Positions 33,337 through 42,516 of a DNA stretch of 64,000 bases are shown here, piece by piece. Positions within the stretch are counted from its first letter, which is position 1, and each line of letters begins with the position of its first letter. Origin of the DNA: an uncultured Bacteroidaceae bacterium (GTDB taxonomy: Bacteria; Bacteroidota; Bacteroidia; Bacteroidales; Bacteroidaceae); contig CALULY010000001.1 in the NCBI GenBank assembly GCA_944321635.1, forward strand, positions 62,001-126,000, read 5' to 3'. A program made the position numbers and the translations under genes. Under the pieces are notes generated by a model. It was not told the DNA's origin and made no database searches. It saw only the letters and a program-made list of their open reading frames with translations.

Positions 33337-35370
33337 ATGAAACGTAAGACTTACCTGCCAATCATGGCAGCAGCACTCGTCTCAATGGCCGCATTGAGCG
33401 GATGCAAACAACAGGCACAGAGCGCAGGCATACGGCTGGAAAACATGGACACCACCGTCGTAGCCGGCAATGACTTCTACCAGTACGCTTGCGGAGGGTG
33501 GATAAAAGCACACCCGATCACCCCCGAATACTCCCGTTTCGGCTCATTCGAGTACCTCGCGGAAGAGAACCTTAAGCAGATAAGGACGCTCATCGAGGGC
33601 ATCGCAGCCAAACAAAACGAGCCAGGCAGCATTGAGCAAAAGATCGGAGACCTCTACAACATGGCCATGGACACCGTGAGGCGCAACAACGACAAGGCAG
33701 CACCGATACAGGAAGACCTGAAGTCAATCGAGGCAATCACCTCCAAAGACCAGTTGCCGGCGGCCATAGCCAACCTGCAACGCGTCGGTGTCAGCCTCTT
33801 CTTCCAACCATACGTCGGTGCGGATGAGAAAGACAGCCGCAACAACCTCTTCCAAATCTATCAAGGAGGCATCTCATTGGGCGAAAAGGAATACTATCTC
33901 GACAACGACGAACACACCAAGGCCATCCGTGACAGCTACAAAAAATATGTAGCCGAGCTCTTCCGCCTCGCCGGGGAAGACGCTGCCGCAGAAAAGAAGA
34001 TGCAAGCCGTCCTCGACATCGAGACAGCCATAGCCAAAGGGTCAAAGAGCGCGACGGAACTGCGCGACCCCTACAACAACTACAACAAGATGACTTTCGC
34101 CCAGCTCCAAGACCGATTCAAGGGATTCGACTGGCAAACCTACACCACGACCCTCGGCCTTGACTCGGTGGGCGATGTCAACGTCTGCCAGGCCGCGCAA
34201 GTCGAGACCGTCCTTGGCATCCTCGACAAACGGCCGTTGGAAGACATCAAAGCCTACATCGAGTTCAAGCTCCTTGAGGCCGCATCAAGCTACCTCAGCG
34301 ACGACTTCTATGACACGTCATTCGCCTTCTATGGCAAGGTGTTGTCAGGCCGCGAGGCTCCTTCCGAGAGGTGGAAACGCTCGATACGCCTCGTGGACGG
34401 CACGCTCAGCGACGCTGTGGGGCAGATGTATGTCAAGCAATACTTCCCGCCAGAAGCCAAGGAGCGCATGGTCAACCTCGTCAAGAACCTGCAAACCGCC
34501 CTTGGCGAAAGGATAGACCAACAAGACTGGATGAGCGACGAGACGAAAGCAAAGGCGCATGACAAGCTCGATGCCTTTTACGTCAAAGTGGGCTATCCCG
34601 ACAAATGGCGCGACTACACCGCCCTCGACATCGACAGCACGAGCCTGTGGGACAACATGAAGCGGGCGACGGCATTCGAATACGACTACATGCTCTCCAA
34701 GGCCAACAAGCCCGTTGACAGGAGCGAGTGGCTCATGCCGGCGCAGATGGTCAACGCCTACTACAACCCCACCACCAACGAGATCTGTTTCCCGGCTGCG
34801 ATACTCCAGTACCCGTTCTTTGACATGGAGGCTGACGACGCCTTCAACTACGGCGCAATCGGCGTGGTCATCGGGCACGAGATGACGCACGGTTTTGATG
34901 ACCAAGGTTCGTTGTACGACAAGGACGGCAATCTCAACAACTGGTGGACAAAGGAGGATTCAGTCCGCTTCCGCGAGAAGACCAAGGTCATGGAGGAATT
35001 CTTTGACAGCATCGAGGTGCTCCCCGGCCTGCACGCCAACGGCAAGCTCACCCTCGGCGAGAACATAGCCGACCACGGCGGCATCAAGGTCGCATTCCAA
35101 GCCTACAAGAACGCGACCAAGGACGCGCCCCTCGCCGACATCGACGGCTTCACGCCCGACCAACGCTTCTTCATCGCCTACGCTAACCTCTGGGCGGCAA
35201 GCATCCGCGACGAGCAGATCCGCGTGGCGACCAAGACTGACCCGCACGCCCTTGGCGAATGGAGGGTCAACGGCGCGCTGCCGCAGATTGACGCATGGTA
35301 CGAGGCATTCGGCGTGACCGAGGACGATGCGATGTTCATCCCCAAAGCCGACCGCGTGGACGTGTGGTGA
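33337..35370 (+). CDS. M13-family (neprilysin-like) metalloendopeptidase lipoprotein
   Basis: 677 residues from ATG 33337. Lipobox AALSG-C near residue 25. The peptidase N-domain begins NDFYQYACGGWIKAHP. The zinc site is VIGHEMTHGFDDQGS (around residue 511) with the third ligand Glu in GENIADHGGIKVA (about 573). NAYYNPTTNEICFPAAILQ supplies the substrate-binding Asn-Ala-Tyr-Tyr. It is expected to cut short peptides in the periplasm or at the surface. All catalytic residues are present. It ends the lptB operon at a strong terminator. Confidence 0.93.
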   Translation: MKRKTYLPIMAAALVSMAALSGCKQQAQSAGIRLENMDTTVVAGNDFYQYACGGWIKAHPITPEYSRFGSFEYLAEENLKQIRTLIEGIAAKQNEPGSIEQKIGDLYNMAMDTVRRNNDKAAPIQEDLKSIEAITSKDQLPAAIANLQRVGVSLFFQPYVGADEKDSRNNLFQIYQGGISLGEKEYYLDNDEHTKAIRDSYKKYVAELFRLAGEDAAAEKKMQAVLDIETAIAKGSKSATELRDPYNNYNKMTFAQLQDRFKGFDWQTYTTTLGLDSVGDVNVCQAAQVETVLGILDKRPLEDIKAYIEFKLLEAASSYLSDDFYDTSFAFYGKVLSGREAPSERWKRSIRLVDGTLSDAVGQMYVKQYFPPEAKERMVNLVKNLQTALGERIDQQDWMSDETKAKAHDKLDAFYVKVGYPDKWRDYTALDIDSTSLWDNMKRATAFEYDYMLSKANKPVDRSEWLMPAQMVNAYYNPTTNEICFPAAILQYPFFDMEADDAFNYGAIGVVIGHEMTHGFDDQGSLYDKDGNLNNWWTKEDSVRFREKTKVMEEFFDSIEVLPGLHANGKLTLGENIADHGGIKVAFQAYKNATKDAPLADIDGFTPDQRFFIAYANLWAASIRDEQIRVATKTDPHALGEWRVNGALPQIDAWYEAFGVTEDDAMFIPKADRVDVW

Positions 35371-35406
35371 CACGCTCCAGCCGCCGGTTGCGGCAAGACT
35401 CACAGG

Positions 35407-35446
35407 CCAAGCCAGCTGGACGATGCTCCGGCTGGCTTGGTTTTTT
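35407..35446 (+). terminator. Rho-independent terminator of the M13 peptidase gene
   Basis: Perfect CCAAGCCAGC / GCTGGCTTGG stem followed by TTTTTT. Confidence 0.92.
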
Positions 35447-35616
35447 ATGCCCCTGCGGGGAATGCCCGCACGCCTCCATACCTCGCCCCGTCCATCATGC
35501 ACAAGGCACGAGGCCGTCTGCAAGCGATCCGCGCACGTCGGCAGGCATCGCCAGGCAAGTGCTACACCGCGCTAACCGTCCGGCCCGGCGTGCAGACTTC
35601 ACTCTGGTCTGGCCTG
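35447..35616. other. Gene-free spacer
   Basis: No supported gene on either strand. It is part of a gap of about 610 bases between convergent genes that also holds array A3 and a bidirectional hairpin. Confidence 0.4.
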
Positions 35617-35793
35617 AACTTTCGTGTCCCGGTGCATAAAGTTCATTGCCTCCTAATGAAAAGTATATTCAGAAGTTTTGTTTATATATTCAAAACTTTT
35701 GTTTTTATTTTATGTCTGATGGAAATGAAGTTTAGGTCTGACCTAATGCGAGTTTAAGTCAGACATCATCCGGTTTTGTGCCTGACATGACCG
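35617..35793. repeat. Family A phased palindromic array, copy A3
   Basis: About eight units. The 22-bp outer units begin at 35617, 35639, 35661, 35728 and 35750, and two AT-rich 21-bp units start at 35664 and 35685. Dyad centres are at 35675, 35696, 35717, 35739 and 35761, with a weaker one at 35783. CAAAA-C-TTTTG (35691-35701), TTAGGTC-T-GACCTAA (35732-35746) and GTC-A-GAC (35758-35764) are perfect palindromes. Confidence 0.8.
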
Positions 35794-35891
35794 TGCAGGC
35801 CTTTTGCCGTGATTGCTTGGAGACGGCTGGAGGTGATGCGGCGGTGCGCGATGCGCCCGCATCATCATGCGTCGTTGCGGGCTGGCATGAC

Positions 35892-35942
35892 AAAAGGCAT
35901 CGGCCGCGCCGCCGTGAGTGGCTTGCGTGGCCGATGCCTTTT
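35892..35942. terminator. Bidirectional terminator hairpin
   Basis: AAAAGGCATCGGCC and GGCCGATGCCTTTT form a perfect 14-bp stem with a long loop. The minus strand reads on into TTTTTG, so it serves the minus-strand barrel gene. The arms share AAAAGGCATC with the terminator at 1457. Confidence 0.8.
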
Positions 35943-35981
35943 GGTGTGCCGGGGCGGTGTGCCGCCCGTGCTTTGGTCGTG

Positions 35982-36650
35982 TCAGAAGATGTAGGTGGCG
36001 GAGATTTTCCACACGCGGCTCTTGAACGCGTTGCCGTCCCATGCCGAACGTGTAAAGCCTCCTACGCCTTTGCCTTTTGCCGCGTCGGTGAGGCCGAGGT
36101 TGTAGGTGAAGCCGAGTTGCACCTTGCTCAGGATGGTCAGGCCGGCTCCAAAGTCAAGTGACACCTCGGTGCTCTTGCGATCGTAGCTCACGCCGTCGAT
36201 CTTGTCGGCGATTCCTATGGACAAGTCTTTCCAGAAACTGTCCGGGTTGATGTTGAAGCCGAATGTCGGGCCTGCCGCAACGTACACCCCGAGGATGCTC
36301 CCCAGGTCGAAGTTGTATTTGAGATGCACGGGGATCTCAAACATGTGTTGCTTGGTCTTCTTGTCGGCGTAATCAGGCTTCTCGATGGTGTAACTGCTGT
36401 ATGAGTATTGCAGCCCGACATCCGCGCCGAACCCGAGGATTGGTATCTTTACGTCCATCACCGGACCGATGAAGAATCCGGCGTTGTTCTTGATTGCCAC
36501 GTCGGCAAACTCTTTGATTTCGCGGATTTCGCTGAAATCGGTGTTTGAGATGTTAGTTCCCAGCTTGAGCCCGAACTTGATTTGTGCTTTGGCAGGCACC
36601 GCGCAGAGCATGGCCACGACGGCTGCCAGGAGTAGGATTTTCTTTTTCAT
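35982..36650 (-). CDS. Outer membrane beta-barrel protein (PorT/OMP_b-brl family)
   Basis: 222 residues. Signal peptide MKKKILLLAAVVAMLCAVPAKAQ is followed by strands typical of the eight-stranded PorT-like barrels: IKFGLKLGTNISNTDFS, FFIGPVMDVKIPILGFGADVGL, DFGAGLTILSKVQLGFTYNLGL, with the C-terminal aromatic IFATYIF-like SATYIF. It is probably an outer membrane barrel; the ligand or role is unknown. It is monocistronic with its own promoter and terminator. Confidence 0.78.
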   Translation of the reverse strand: MKKKILLLAAVVAMLCAVPAKAQIKFGLKLGTNISNTDFSEIREIKEFADVAIKNNAGFFIGPVMDVKIPILGFGADVGLQYSYSSYTIEKPDYADKKTKQHMFEIPVHLKYNFDLGSILGVYVAAGPTFGFNINPDSFWKDLSIGIADKIDGVSYDRKSTEVSLDFGAGLTILSKVQLGFTYNLGLTDAAKGKGVGGFTRSAWDGNAFKSRVWKISATYIF

Positions 36651-36688
36651 GCCTTACCGTAGTTATGTTGTCATTAGTGTTGTCGCTC

Positions 36689-36696
36689 CAAAAGTA
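36689..36696 (-). promoter_or_regulatory. -7 element for the barrel gene
   Basis: Minus-strand TACTTTTG followed by G, 38 bases before the ATG at 36650. Confidence 0.5.
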
Positions 36697-36738
36697 ATGC
36701 TTTTGGCAGGATAATGAAATCAAATGACACCCTATGTA

Positions 36739-36771
36739 GCCTTCCATGGCAGGTTTTTAGCCATGGAAGGC
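36739..36771. promoter_or_regulatory. Perfect 12-base inverted repeat between divergent promoters
   Basis: GCCTTCCATGGC and GCCATGGAAGGC separated by nine bases. It lies between the two promoters (36689 minus, 36793 plus), outside both expected transcripts, so a DNA-level role such as a regulator site is more likely than a terminator. Confidence 0.45.
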
Positions 36772-36792
36772 ATCTGGTGAGGGATAATAATT

Positions 36793-36800
36793 TAATTTTG
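36793..36800 (+). promoter_or_regulatory. -7 element for metG
   Basis: TAATTTTG followed by CAG, 20 bases before the ATG at 36821. Confidence 0.6.
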
Positions 36801-36820
36801 CAGCAAATTATTAGTTAGAT

Positions 36821-38860
36821 ATGGAGAAACATTTCAAAAGGACCACGGTGACATCCGCGCTGCCTTATGCCAACGGCCCGGTGCACATAGGGCATCTGGC
36901 AGGCGTTTACGTCCCGGCTGACATCTATGTGAGGTATTTGAGGGCGAAGGGAGAGGATGTGCTTTTCATCGGTGGGTCGGACGAGCACGGTGTGCCTATC
37001 ACAATCCGCGCCAAAAAGGAGGGGTGCACGCCGCAGGATGTCGTTGACCGCTACCATAAATTGATAAAGGATTCATTCGAGGAGTTCGGGATCTCGTTTG
37101 ACGTCTATTCGAGGACGACGAGCAAAGTGCACGAGCAGACGGCTTCCGACTTTTTCCGCAAACTCTACGACAAAGGCGAGTTCATCGAGCGCACTTCAGA
37201 GCAATACTATGACGAGGAGGCGGGGCAGTTCCTTGCAGACCGCTACATCGTCGGCGAATGTCCGCATTGCCACAACCTCAATGCATACGGCGACCAGTGC
37301 GAGGTGTGCGGCACGTCGCTCAGCCCCACCGAGCTCATCAACCCGCACTCTGCCATCAGCGGCTCAAAACCGGTGATGAGGGAGACAAAGCATTGGTATC
37401 TCCCCCTCGACCGCCATGAGGGCTGGCTGCGCAAATGGATACTCGAAGAGCACAAGGAGTGGCGTCCCAACGTCTACGGGCAGTGCAAGAGCTGGCTTGA
37501 TCTCGGGCTCCAGCCCCGTGCGGTGAGCCGTGACCTCGACTGGGGCATACCGGTGCCGGTCGAGGGTGCGGAGGGAAAGGTGCTGTATGTGTGGTTTGAC
37601 GCTCCGATAGGCTACATCTCCAACACAAAGGAACTGCTGCCCGACTCGTGGGAACGCTGGTGGAAAGACCCTGAGACGCGTCTCATCCACTTCATCGGCA
37701 AGGACAACATCGTCTTCCACTGCATCGTTTTCCCGGCTATGCTCAAGGCGGAGGGCTCCTACATCTTGCCTGACAATGTGCCGGCCAACGAGTTCCTGAA
37801 CCTTGAGGGAGACAAAATCTCGACATCCCGCAACTGGGCCGTGTGGTTGCATGAGTATCTGCGTGATTTCCCTGGCAAACAGGATGTGTTGCGTTATGTG
37901 CTGACGGCCAATGCGCCAGAGACAAAGGACAATGACTTCACTTGGCGCGACTTCCAGGCACGCAACAACAATGAGCTGGTGGCAGTCTATGGCAACTTTG
38001 TCAACCGTGCGTTGGTGCTTTCCAATAAGTATTTTGATGGCAAAGTCCCAGCTCCTGGCGCACTGGAGGACATTGACCGCGAAGTGATCAACGAACTTTC
38101 GACCATCCGTGACCGTGTGGAGAGGCTGTTGGATGCATTCAAGTTCCGCGATGCGCAAAAAGAGGCGATGACCCTCGCACGGGTCGGCAACAAGTACCTC
38201 GCCGACACCGAGCCTTGGAAACTTGCCAAGACGGACATGGCACGCGTCGCCACCATACTCAACATCAGTCTTCAGTTGGTGGCAAACTTGGCGATAGTGT
38301 TCGAGCCATTCCTCCCGTTCAGCACTGGCAAGCTCAAACTCATGCTCAACCTCGCTGATACGGGTTGGTCAAGGTTGGGCGGTCTCGACCTTTTGCCAGT
38401 GGGTCATGTGTTGGGCGAACCCGAGTTGTTGTTTGAAAAGATCGATGATGACAAGATCAACGAGCAGGTGTCCCGTCTCGAAGAGATAAAGAAAGCCAAC
38501 GCGGAAGCCAACTACAAGGCCAATCCGGTACGTGAAAACGTCGCTTTCGACGACTTCCTCAAGCTCGACATACGGGTTGGCACCGTCCTCGAATGCACCA
38601 AAGTGCCAAAGGCGGACAAGCTCCTGCAATTCAAGATAGATGACGGCATAGCCACACGCACCATCGTCTCTGGCATCGCCAAACACTACGCCCCAGAAGA
38701 ATTGGTGGGCAAGCAGGTATGTTTCATCGCCAACCTCCCGCCACGCAAACTCAAGGGCATTGAGAGCGCAGGCATGATCCTCAGTGCCGAAGACCATGAC
38801 GGCACTCTGTCTGTCATCACCCCGATGAGGCAGGTCAAGCCAGGCAGCGAGGTCAAGTGA
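36821..38860 (+). CDS. metG: Methionyl-tRNA synthetase with C-terminal tRNA-binding domain
   Basis: 679 residues. Class I motifs: HIGH as VHIGHLAG (21-28) and the KMSKS equivalent DKISTSRNW near residue 330. The zinc knuckle is [18 protein letters not shown]. The C-terminal 105 residues form an EMAPII/OB-fold tRNA-binding domain ([23 protein letters not shown]). It charges tRNA-Met and supports initiation. It has its own promoter and terminator. Confidence 0.97.
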   Translation: MEKHFKRTTVTSALPYANGPVHIGHLAGVYVPADIYVRYLRAKGEDVLFIGGSDEHGVPITIRAKKEGCTPQDVVDRYHKLIKDSFEEFGISFDVYSRTTSKVHEQTASDFFRKLYDKGEFIERTSEQYYDEEAGQFLADRYIVGECPHCHNLNAYGDQCEVCGTSLSPTELINPHSAISGSKPVMRETKHWYLPLDRHEGWLRKWILEEHKEWRPNVYGQCKSWLDLGLQPRAVSRDLDWGIPVPVEGAEGKVLYVWFDAPIGYISNTKELLPDSWERWWKDPETRLIHFIGKDNIVFHCIVFPAMLKAEGSYILPDNVPANEFLNLEGDKISTSRNWAVWLHEYLRDFPGKQDVLRYVLTANAPETKDNDFTWRDFQARNNNELVAVYGNFVNRALVLSNKYFDGKVPAPGALEDIDREVINELSTIRDRVERLLDAFKFRDAQKEAMTLARVGNKYLADTEPWKLAKTDMARVATILNISLQLVANLAIVFEPFLPFSTGKLKLMLNLADTGWSRLGGLDLLPVGHVLGEPELLFEKIDDDKINEQVSRLEEIKKANAEANYKANPVRENVAFDDFLKLDIRVGTVLECTKVPKADKLLQFKIDDGIATRTIVSGIAKHYAPEELVGKQVCFIANLPPRKLKGIESAGMILSAEDHDGTLSVITPMRQVKPGSEVK

Positions 38861-38886
38861 TTTGGCACCATAATTAATATGTAGGT

Positions 38887-38918
38887 AAAGGCGTGGATGT
38901 TAGGTCCGCGCCTTTCTT
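38887..38918 (+). terminator. Terminator of metG
   Basis: AAAGGCG and CGCCTTT with an inner GGA/TCC pair around a short loop; a brief T-run follows. Confidence 0.7.
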
Positions 38919-39215
38919 GCAATGCTGCGCCTCGGATGCCTGCTTGTTACCCGCACTGTCACTGCTTGTTCCGAAGGCAATGGCCTGATGATTCCCGGCT
39001 TCACTTCCTGCCATCACACCGCCATCATGCCGTGCCGTGTCACCAATCACTGCAAAAATGGCAGTCATCCGGCGCACCACCTATTTAAAATGGCAGTATT
39101 TGCAATCGCTCACATTTGGCACACGGTTTGCAAAAGGTCTGGTGTGCATCCCGCAAGGGCAGCACGAAGTCAACAAGATTGTCAAACTCGGAAAACAAAT
39201 AAATACATAAATATT
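38919..39215. other. Leader region upstream of dnaK
   Basis: No gene is supported. A reading frame in phase with dnaK runs through it but lacks homology. I see no clean TAnnTTTG element, so the dnaK promoter may be of a different class. The octamer-rich phrase AAAATGGCAGT occurs twice, near 39054 and 39088. Confidence 0.4.
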
Positions 39216-41144
39216 ATGGGAAAGATTATTGGTATAGACTTAGGAACTACTAACTCATGTGTAGCAGTGTTTGAAGGCAACGAGCCTGTCGTGATTGCCA
39301 ACAGCGAAGGCAAGAGGACTACCCCGTCCGTAGTCGCATTCGTCGATGGTGGGGAACGCAAGGTAGGCGACCCGGCCAAGAGGCAAGCCATCACGAACCC
39401 GAAACGCACGGTGTTCTCGATCAAACGTTTCATGGGTGAAAACTGGGACCAAGTGCAGAAAGAGGTAGCCCGTGTGCCTTATCCGGTAGTGCGTGGCGAC
39501 AACAACACACCGCGTGTAGAGATCGACGGACGTATGTACACCCCGCAGGAAATCTCCGCGATGATCCTGCAAAAGATGAAAAAGACCGCAGAGGACTATC
39601 TCGGCGAAGAAGTGACGCAGGCCGTCATCACCGTCCCGGCATACTTCTCCGACTCGCAACGTCAGGCTACCAAAGAGGCCGGTGAGATAGCTGGCCTGAA
39701 AGTAGAGCGTATCGTCAACGAGCCGACTGCCGCAGCCTTGGCATACGGTGTCGATAAGTCGAATAAGGACATGAAAATCGCAGTGTTCGACCTCGGAGGT
39801 GGAACATTCGATATATCAATCCTCGACTTCGGAGGCGGTGTCTTTGAGGTGCTTTCAACCAACGGCGACACTCACCTTGGCGGCGACGACTTCGACCAGG
39901 TAATCATCGATTGGCTTGCTGACGAGTTCAAGAACGATGAGGGTGTTGACCTCCGCCAAGACCCGATGGCCCTGCAACGTCTGAAGGAAGCTGCCGAGAA
40001 GGCTAAGATAGAACTGTCATCGACGACATCAACCGAGATCAACTTGCCCTACATCATGCCAGTAAACGGTGTGCCAAAGCACTTGGTCAAGACGCTGACA
40101 CGTGCGAAGTTCGAGGCATTGGCCCACAACTTGATACAAGCGTGCCTTGAGCCTTGCAAGAAGGCGATGGCAGATGCAGGCCTGAGCAATTCGGACATCG
40201 ATGAAGTCATCCTCGTCGGTGGTTCTTCAAGGATCCCGGCCGTGCAGAAGCTCGTTGAAGACTTCTTCGGCAAAGCTCCCTCCAAGGGTGTCAACCCCGA
40301 TGAAGTAGTAGCAGTCGGTGCGGCCATACAAGGCGCGATCCTCAACAAAGAGGGCGGCGTGGGCGACATCGTGCTGTTGGATGTCACTCCTCTGTCGATG
40401 GGCATCGAGACCCTCGGCGGCGTGATGACCAAACTGATTGATGCCAACACGACCATCCCGTGCAAGAAGAGCGAGGTCTTCTCTACGGCTGCTGACAACC
40501 AGACCGAAGTGACGATACACGTCCTCCAAGGCGAGCGCCCCATGGCATCGCAGAACAAGACCATCGGCAACTTCAACCTCACAGGCATAGCCCCGGCACG
40601 TCGTGGAGTGCCTCAGATCGAGGTGACATTTGACATCGATGCCAACGGCATACTGAAAGTCTCCGCCAAGGACAAGGCAACCGGCAAGGAACAAGCCATC
40701 CGCATCGAGGCTTCCAGTGGCTTGAGCAAAGAGGAAATCGAAAGGATGAAGGCCGAGGCCGAGGCCAACGCGGCAGCGGACAAGAAGGAACGCGAGAAAG
40801 TCGATAAGTTGAACCAGGCAGACTCGATGATTTTCCAGACCGAGAACCAACTCAAGGAACTTGGCGACAAGCTCCCAGCCGACAAGAAAGCACCCATCGA
40901 GGCCGCGCTCCAAAAGCTGAAAGATGCGCACAAGGCACAAGACCTCGCGGCAATCGACGCGGCGATAGCTGAGTTGAATTCCGCATTCCAGGCAGCAAGT
41001 GCCGAGATGTACGCCAACGCCGGCAACCAGCAGTCACAGTCTGCAAACGGCTCGTCGCAAGGCACATCAGGTCAAGCATCGTCAGGCAACACCGGCAACG
41101 GCAACGACAATGTGCAAGACGCAGACTTCGAGGAAGTCAAGTAA
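39216..41144 (+). CDS. dnaK: Hsp70 chaperone DnaK
   Basis: 642 residues from ATG 39216. The ATPase domain shows [50 protein letters not shown] and [13 protein letters not shown]. The substrate-binding domain includes [19 protein letters not shown]. The lid ends in a Gln/Ser/Gly-rich disordered tail and the conserved acidic DADFEEVK. It folds and disaggregates proteins with DnaJ and GrpE, which are not adjacent. It is monocistronic. Confidence 0.98.
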   Translation: MGKIIGIDLGTTNSCVAVFEGNEPVVIANSEGKRTTPSVVAFVDGGERKVGDPAKRQAITNPKRTVFSIKRFMGENWDQVQKEVARVPYPVVRGDNNTPRVEIDGRMYTPQEISAMILQKMKKTAEDYLGEEVTQAVITVPAYFSDSQRQATKEAGEIAGLKVERIVNEPTAAALAYGVDKSNKDMKIAVFDLGGGTFDISILDFGGGVFEVLSTNGDTHLGGDDFDQVIIDWLADEFKNDEGVDLRQDPMALQRLKEAAEKAKIELSSTTSTEINLPYIMPVNGVPKHLVKTLTRAKFEALAHNLIQACLEPCKKAMADAGLSNSDIDEVILVGGSSRIPAVQKLVEDFFGKAPSKGVNPDEVVAVGAAIQGAILNKEGGVGDIVLLDVTPLSMGIETLGGVMTKLIDANTTIPCKKSEVFSTAADNQTEVTIHVLQGERPMASQNKTIGNFNLTGIAPARRGVPQIEVTFDIDANGILKVSAKDKATGKEQAIRIEASSGLSKEEIERMKAEAEANAAADKKEREKVDKLNQADSMIFQTENQLKELGDKLPADKKAPIEAALQKLKDAHKAQDLAAIDAAIAELNSAFQAASAEMYANAGNQQSQSANGSSQGTSGQASSGNTGNGNDNVQDADFEEVK

Positions 41145-41174
41145 GCATAGTTGACACACAACGAGACGAAAGCG

Positions 41175-41216
41175 AATCCCGCGCCACCAGTCAGGTGACG
41201 CGGGATTTTTTGTTTT
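41175..41216 (+). terminator. Rho-independent terminator of dnaK
   Basis: AATCCCGCG pairs with CGCGGGATT, with an inner CACC/GGTG pair, followed by TTTTTTGTTTT. Confidence 0.93.
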
Positions 41217-41348
41217 ATATGCCTCCGCCCACGGGCGGCCTGCGCCATGCCATGCCCTTGCCTTGGCCCGTAAGATGCGCCATCAATGCAAGCAGGGCAG
41301 GGCATCGCGCGGGCGGTGAGAGATGCGGAATCCCAAAAAGTCTGGCAT
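41217..41348. other. Gene-free spacer
   Basis: No supported gene. It lies between the dnaK terminator and array A4. Confidence 0.4.
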
Positions 41349-41569
41349 AAACTTGGGTTAAGTCAGACATGAACTTCACTCAGGTCGGACATAAACTCCG
41401 ATTGCCCCGTACATAAAGTAAAAACAAAAGTTCTGAATATATAAACAGAACTTTTGTTTATATAAACAGAAGTTCTGAATATATAAACAAAACTTCTGAA
41501 TATACTTTATGTCAGACCTCATCGGACTTTATGTCCGACCTTATGGAAGTTTAGGCTTGCCCATGTTGT
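41349..41569. repeat. Family A phased palindromic array, copy A4 (longest)
   Basis: About ten units. Dyad centres are at 41365, 41387, (41408), 41430, 41451, 41472, 41493, 41514 and 41536, steps of 21 or 22. Cores: GTC-A-GAC, GTC-G-GAC, then four AT-rich cores (CAAAAGTTCTG, CAGAACTTTTG, CAGAAGTTCTG, CAAAACTTCTG), then GTC-A-GAC and GTC-C-GAC. The left end (TAAACTT) matches the reverse complement of the right end, so the array is also symmetric as a whole. It lies after dnaK. Confidence 0.83.
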
Positions 41570-41756
41570 CACGAGTCCTGGTCTTGCCGCATTGAAGTCC
41601 GGTTCTGCCTCTGTGAATGTTGCCTCTGCCCTCGCGTGAAGATGCACGCCGCCGGCCTTGATCTCCCGTCGTCACAGGCCTATCCGGCTGTTGTCTTTTT
41701 GGCTTACCCTATGGGATATTTCTTCCTGCTTGTTGTCTTGCGCCGTGTCAAATGCC

Positions 41757-41764
41757 TATATTTG
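41757..41764 (+). promoter_or_regulatory. -7 element with no protein gene directly behind it
   Basis: TATATTTG followed by CG. The next protein gene supported is at 42168, and a terminator at 42062-42097 intervenes. Confidence 0.5.
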
Positions 41765-41771
41765 CGCCGTT

Positions 41772-42097
41772 CCCGCTGCCATTGCGCCTTTTGCGCGGTT
41801 GGCATGGTGGGACGGCATACATAGAAAGGCGTTTACTTGACGCTTTGACTTTGACCATGTAAGAATCTCGCAAGTTCAGACTGTCTGTCAAATCAAAGCA
41901 ACGGTTGATGCCCATGTGATGCATTGTGTCTGATGATGTGTCAAGCCTGCGGTGTGTCGTTTTCGCTGCTGCAAGGTGTTGGCTCGACATAGTGTGCATC
42001 GGCGTGGGGGTTCTGGCGTTGCTCGTTCTGACAGACAGGGCAATGCGAGAGCCTTTACATGGTGGAGCGGGCGGCGATGCAGGCTCCACGCTTTTTT
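41772..42097 (+). ncRNA. Candidate structured noncoding RNA
   Basis: The stretch runs from just after a consensus promoter to a rho-independent terminator, about 325 nt, with no supported ORF on the plus strand. CTGTCTGTCA at 41881-41890 is exactly complementary to TGACAGACAG at 42029-42038, and GATGCA (about 41920) can pair with TGCATC inside that span. It does not show the RNase P GAGGAAAGTCC motif or a tmRNA start, and I recognise no known class. An untranslated leader or a decayed gene are alternatives. Confidence 0.35.
42062..42097 (+). terminator. Rho-independent terminator of the candidate ncRNA
   Basis: GTGGAGC / GCTCCAC stem followed by GCTTTTTTG. Confidence 0.75.
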
Positions 42098-42167
42098 GTG
42101 TATGCCGCGACATTTTTCACTTGACCATGCCAATCGGAGCTTGCTGGCGCATTGATGGCTGCAATCG

Positions 42168-42404
42168 TTGCAACGCAGGACGATACATATCGGAAGCTTG
42201 ATCGAGGCCGAGCTTCGTCGCCGCAATCTCTCGGTATCATGGTTTGCACGAGCCCTGCATTGTGACCGCACTAATGCATATAAAATCTTCAAGAAACAAA
42301 GCATCGACACCGAGTTGCTGTTGCGTGTCTCGCGGGTCTTGGAGTTTGACTTTTTCGGTTTGTATTCAGATTTGCTTTCAGTCGGGCGCGATGGTTTGGT
42401 ATGA
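42168..42404 (+). CDS. Small helix-turn-helix protein of a Bacteroidetes-specific family
   Basis: 78 residues. The body HIGSLIEAELRRRNLSVSWF, CDRTNAYKIFKKQSIDTELL and SRVLEFDFFGLYSDLL matches a common Bacteroidetes Xre-like family. An in-frame TGA at 42153 and the lack of an upstream ATG leave TTG at 42168 (or CTG 42159) as the start; a sequencing or real start-codon change is possible. It probably binds DNA as a Cro/C1-type domain. No promoter of the usual type is clear; its targets are unknown. Confidence 0.65.
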   Translation: MQRRTIHIGSLIEAELRRRNLSVSWFARALHCDRTNAYKIFKKQSIDTELLLRVSRVLEFDFFGLYSDLLSVGRDGLV

Positions 42405-42471
42405 GCAGCCGTTATGTCTTTCGTAGCCATTTCCGCCACACTGCCTGCGGTGCCGCTTGGCGCGGTGTGCA

Positions 42472-42479
42472 TAATTTTG
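42472..42479 (+). promoter_or_regulatory. -7 element for the small lipoprotein
   Basis: TAATTTTG followed by CCC, 37 bases before the ATG at 42517. Confidence 0.6.
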
Positions 42480-42516
42480 CCCGTGAATGTAAAACCAAAT
42501 AAAAAGTTAATTAGTT

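Noticed and set aside
37364-38158. 264-residue antisense frame
   Set aside because: It is opposite metG and has no family motifs.
39216-41144. Longer DnaK starting at 38922
   Set aside because: The extra 98 residues lack homology and include a terminator-distal leader; DnaK proteins begin at [12 protein letters not shown].
41772-42097. RNase P RNA or tmRNA
   Set aside because: The length is similar to rnpB, but the conserved GAGGAAAGTCC and the tmRNA ends are absent.
41888-42472. 194-residue minus-strand frame
   Set aside because: It runs over the HTH gene and the candidate ncRNA with a low-complexity composition and no homology I can see.
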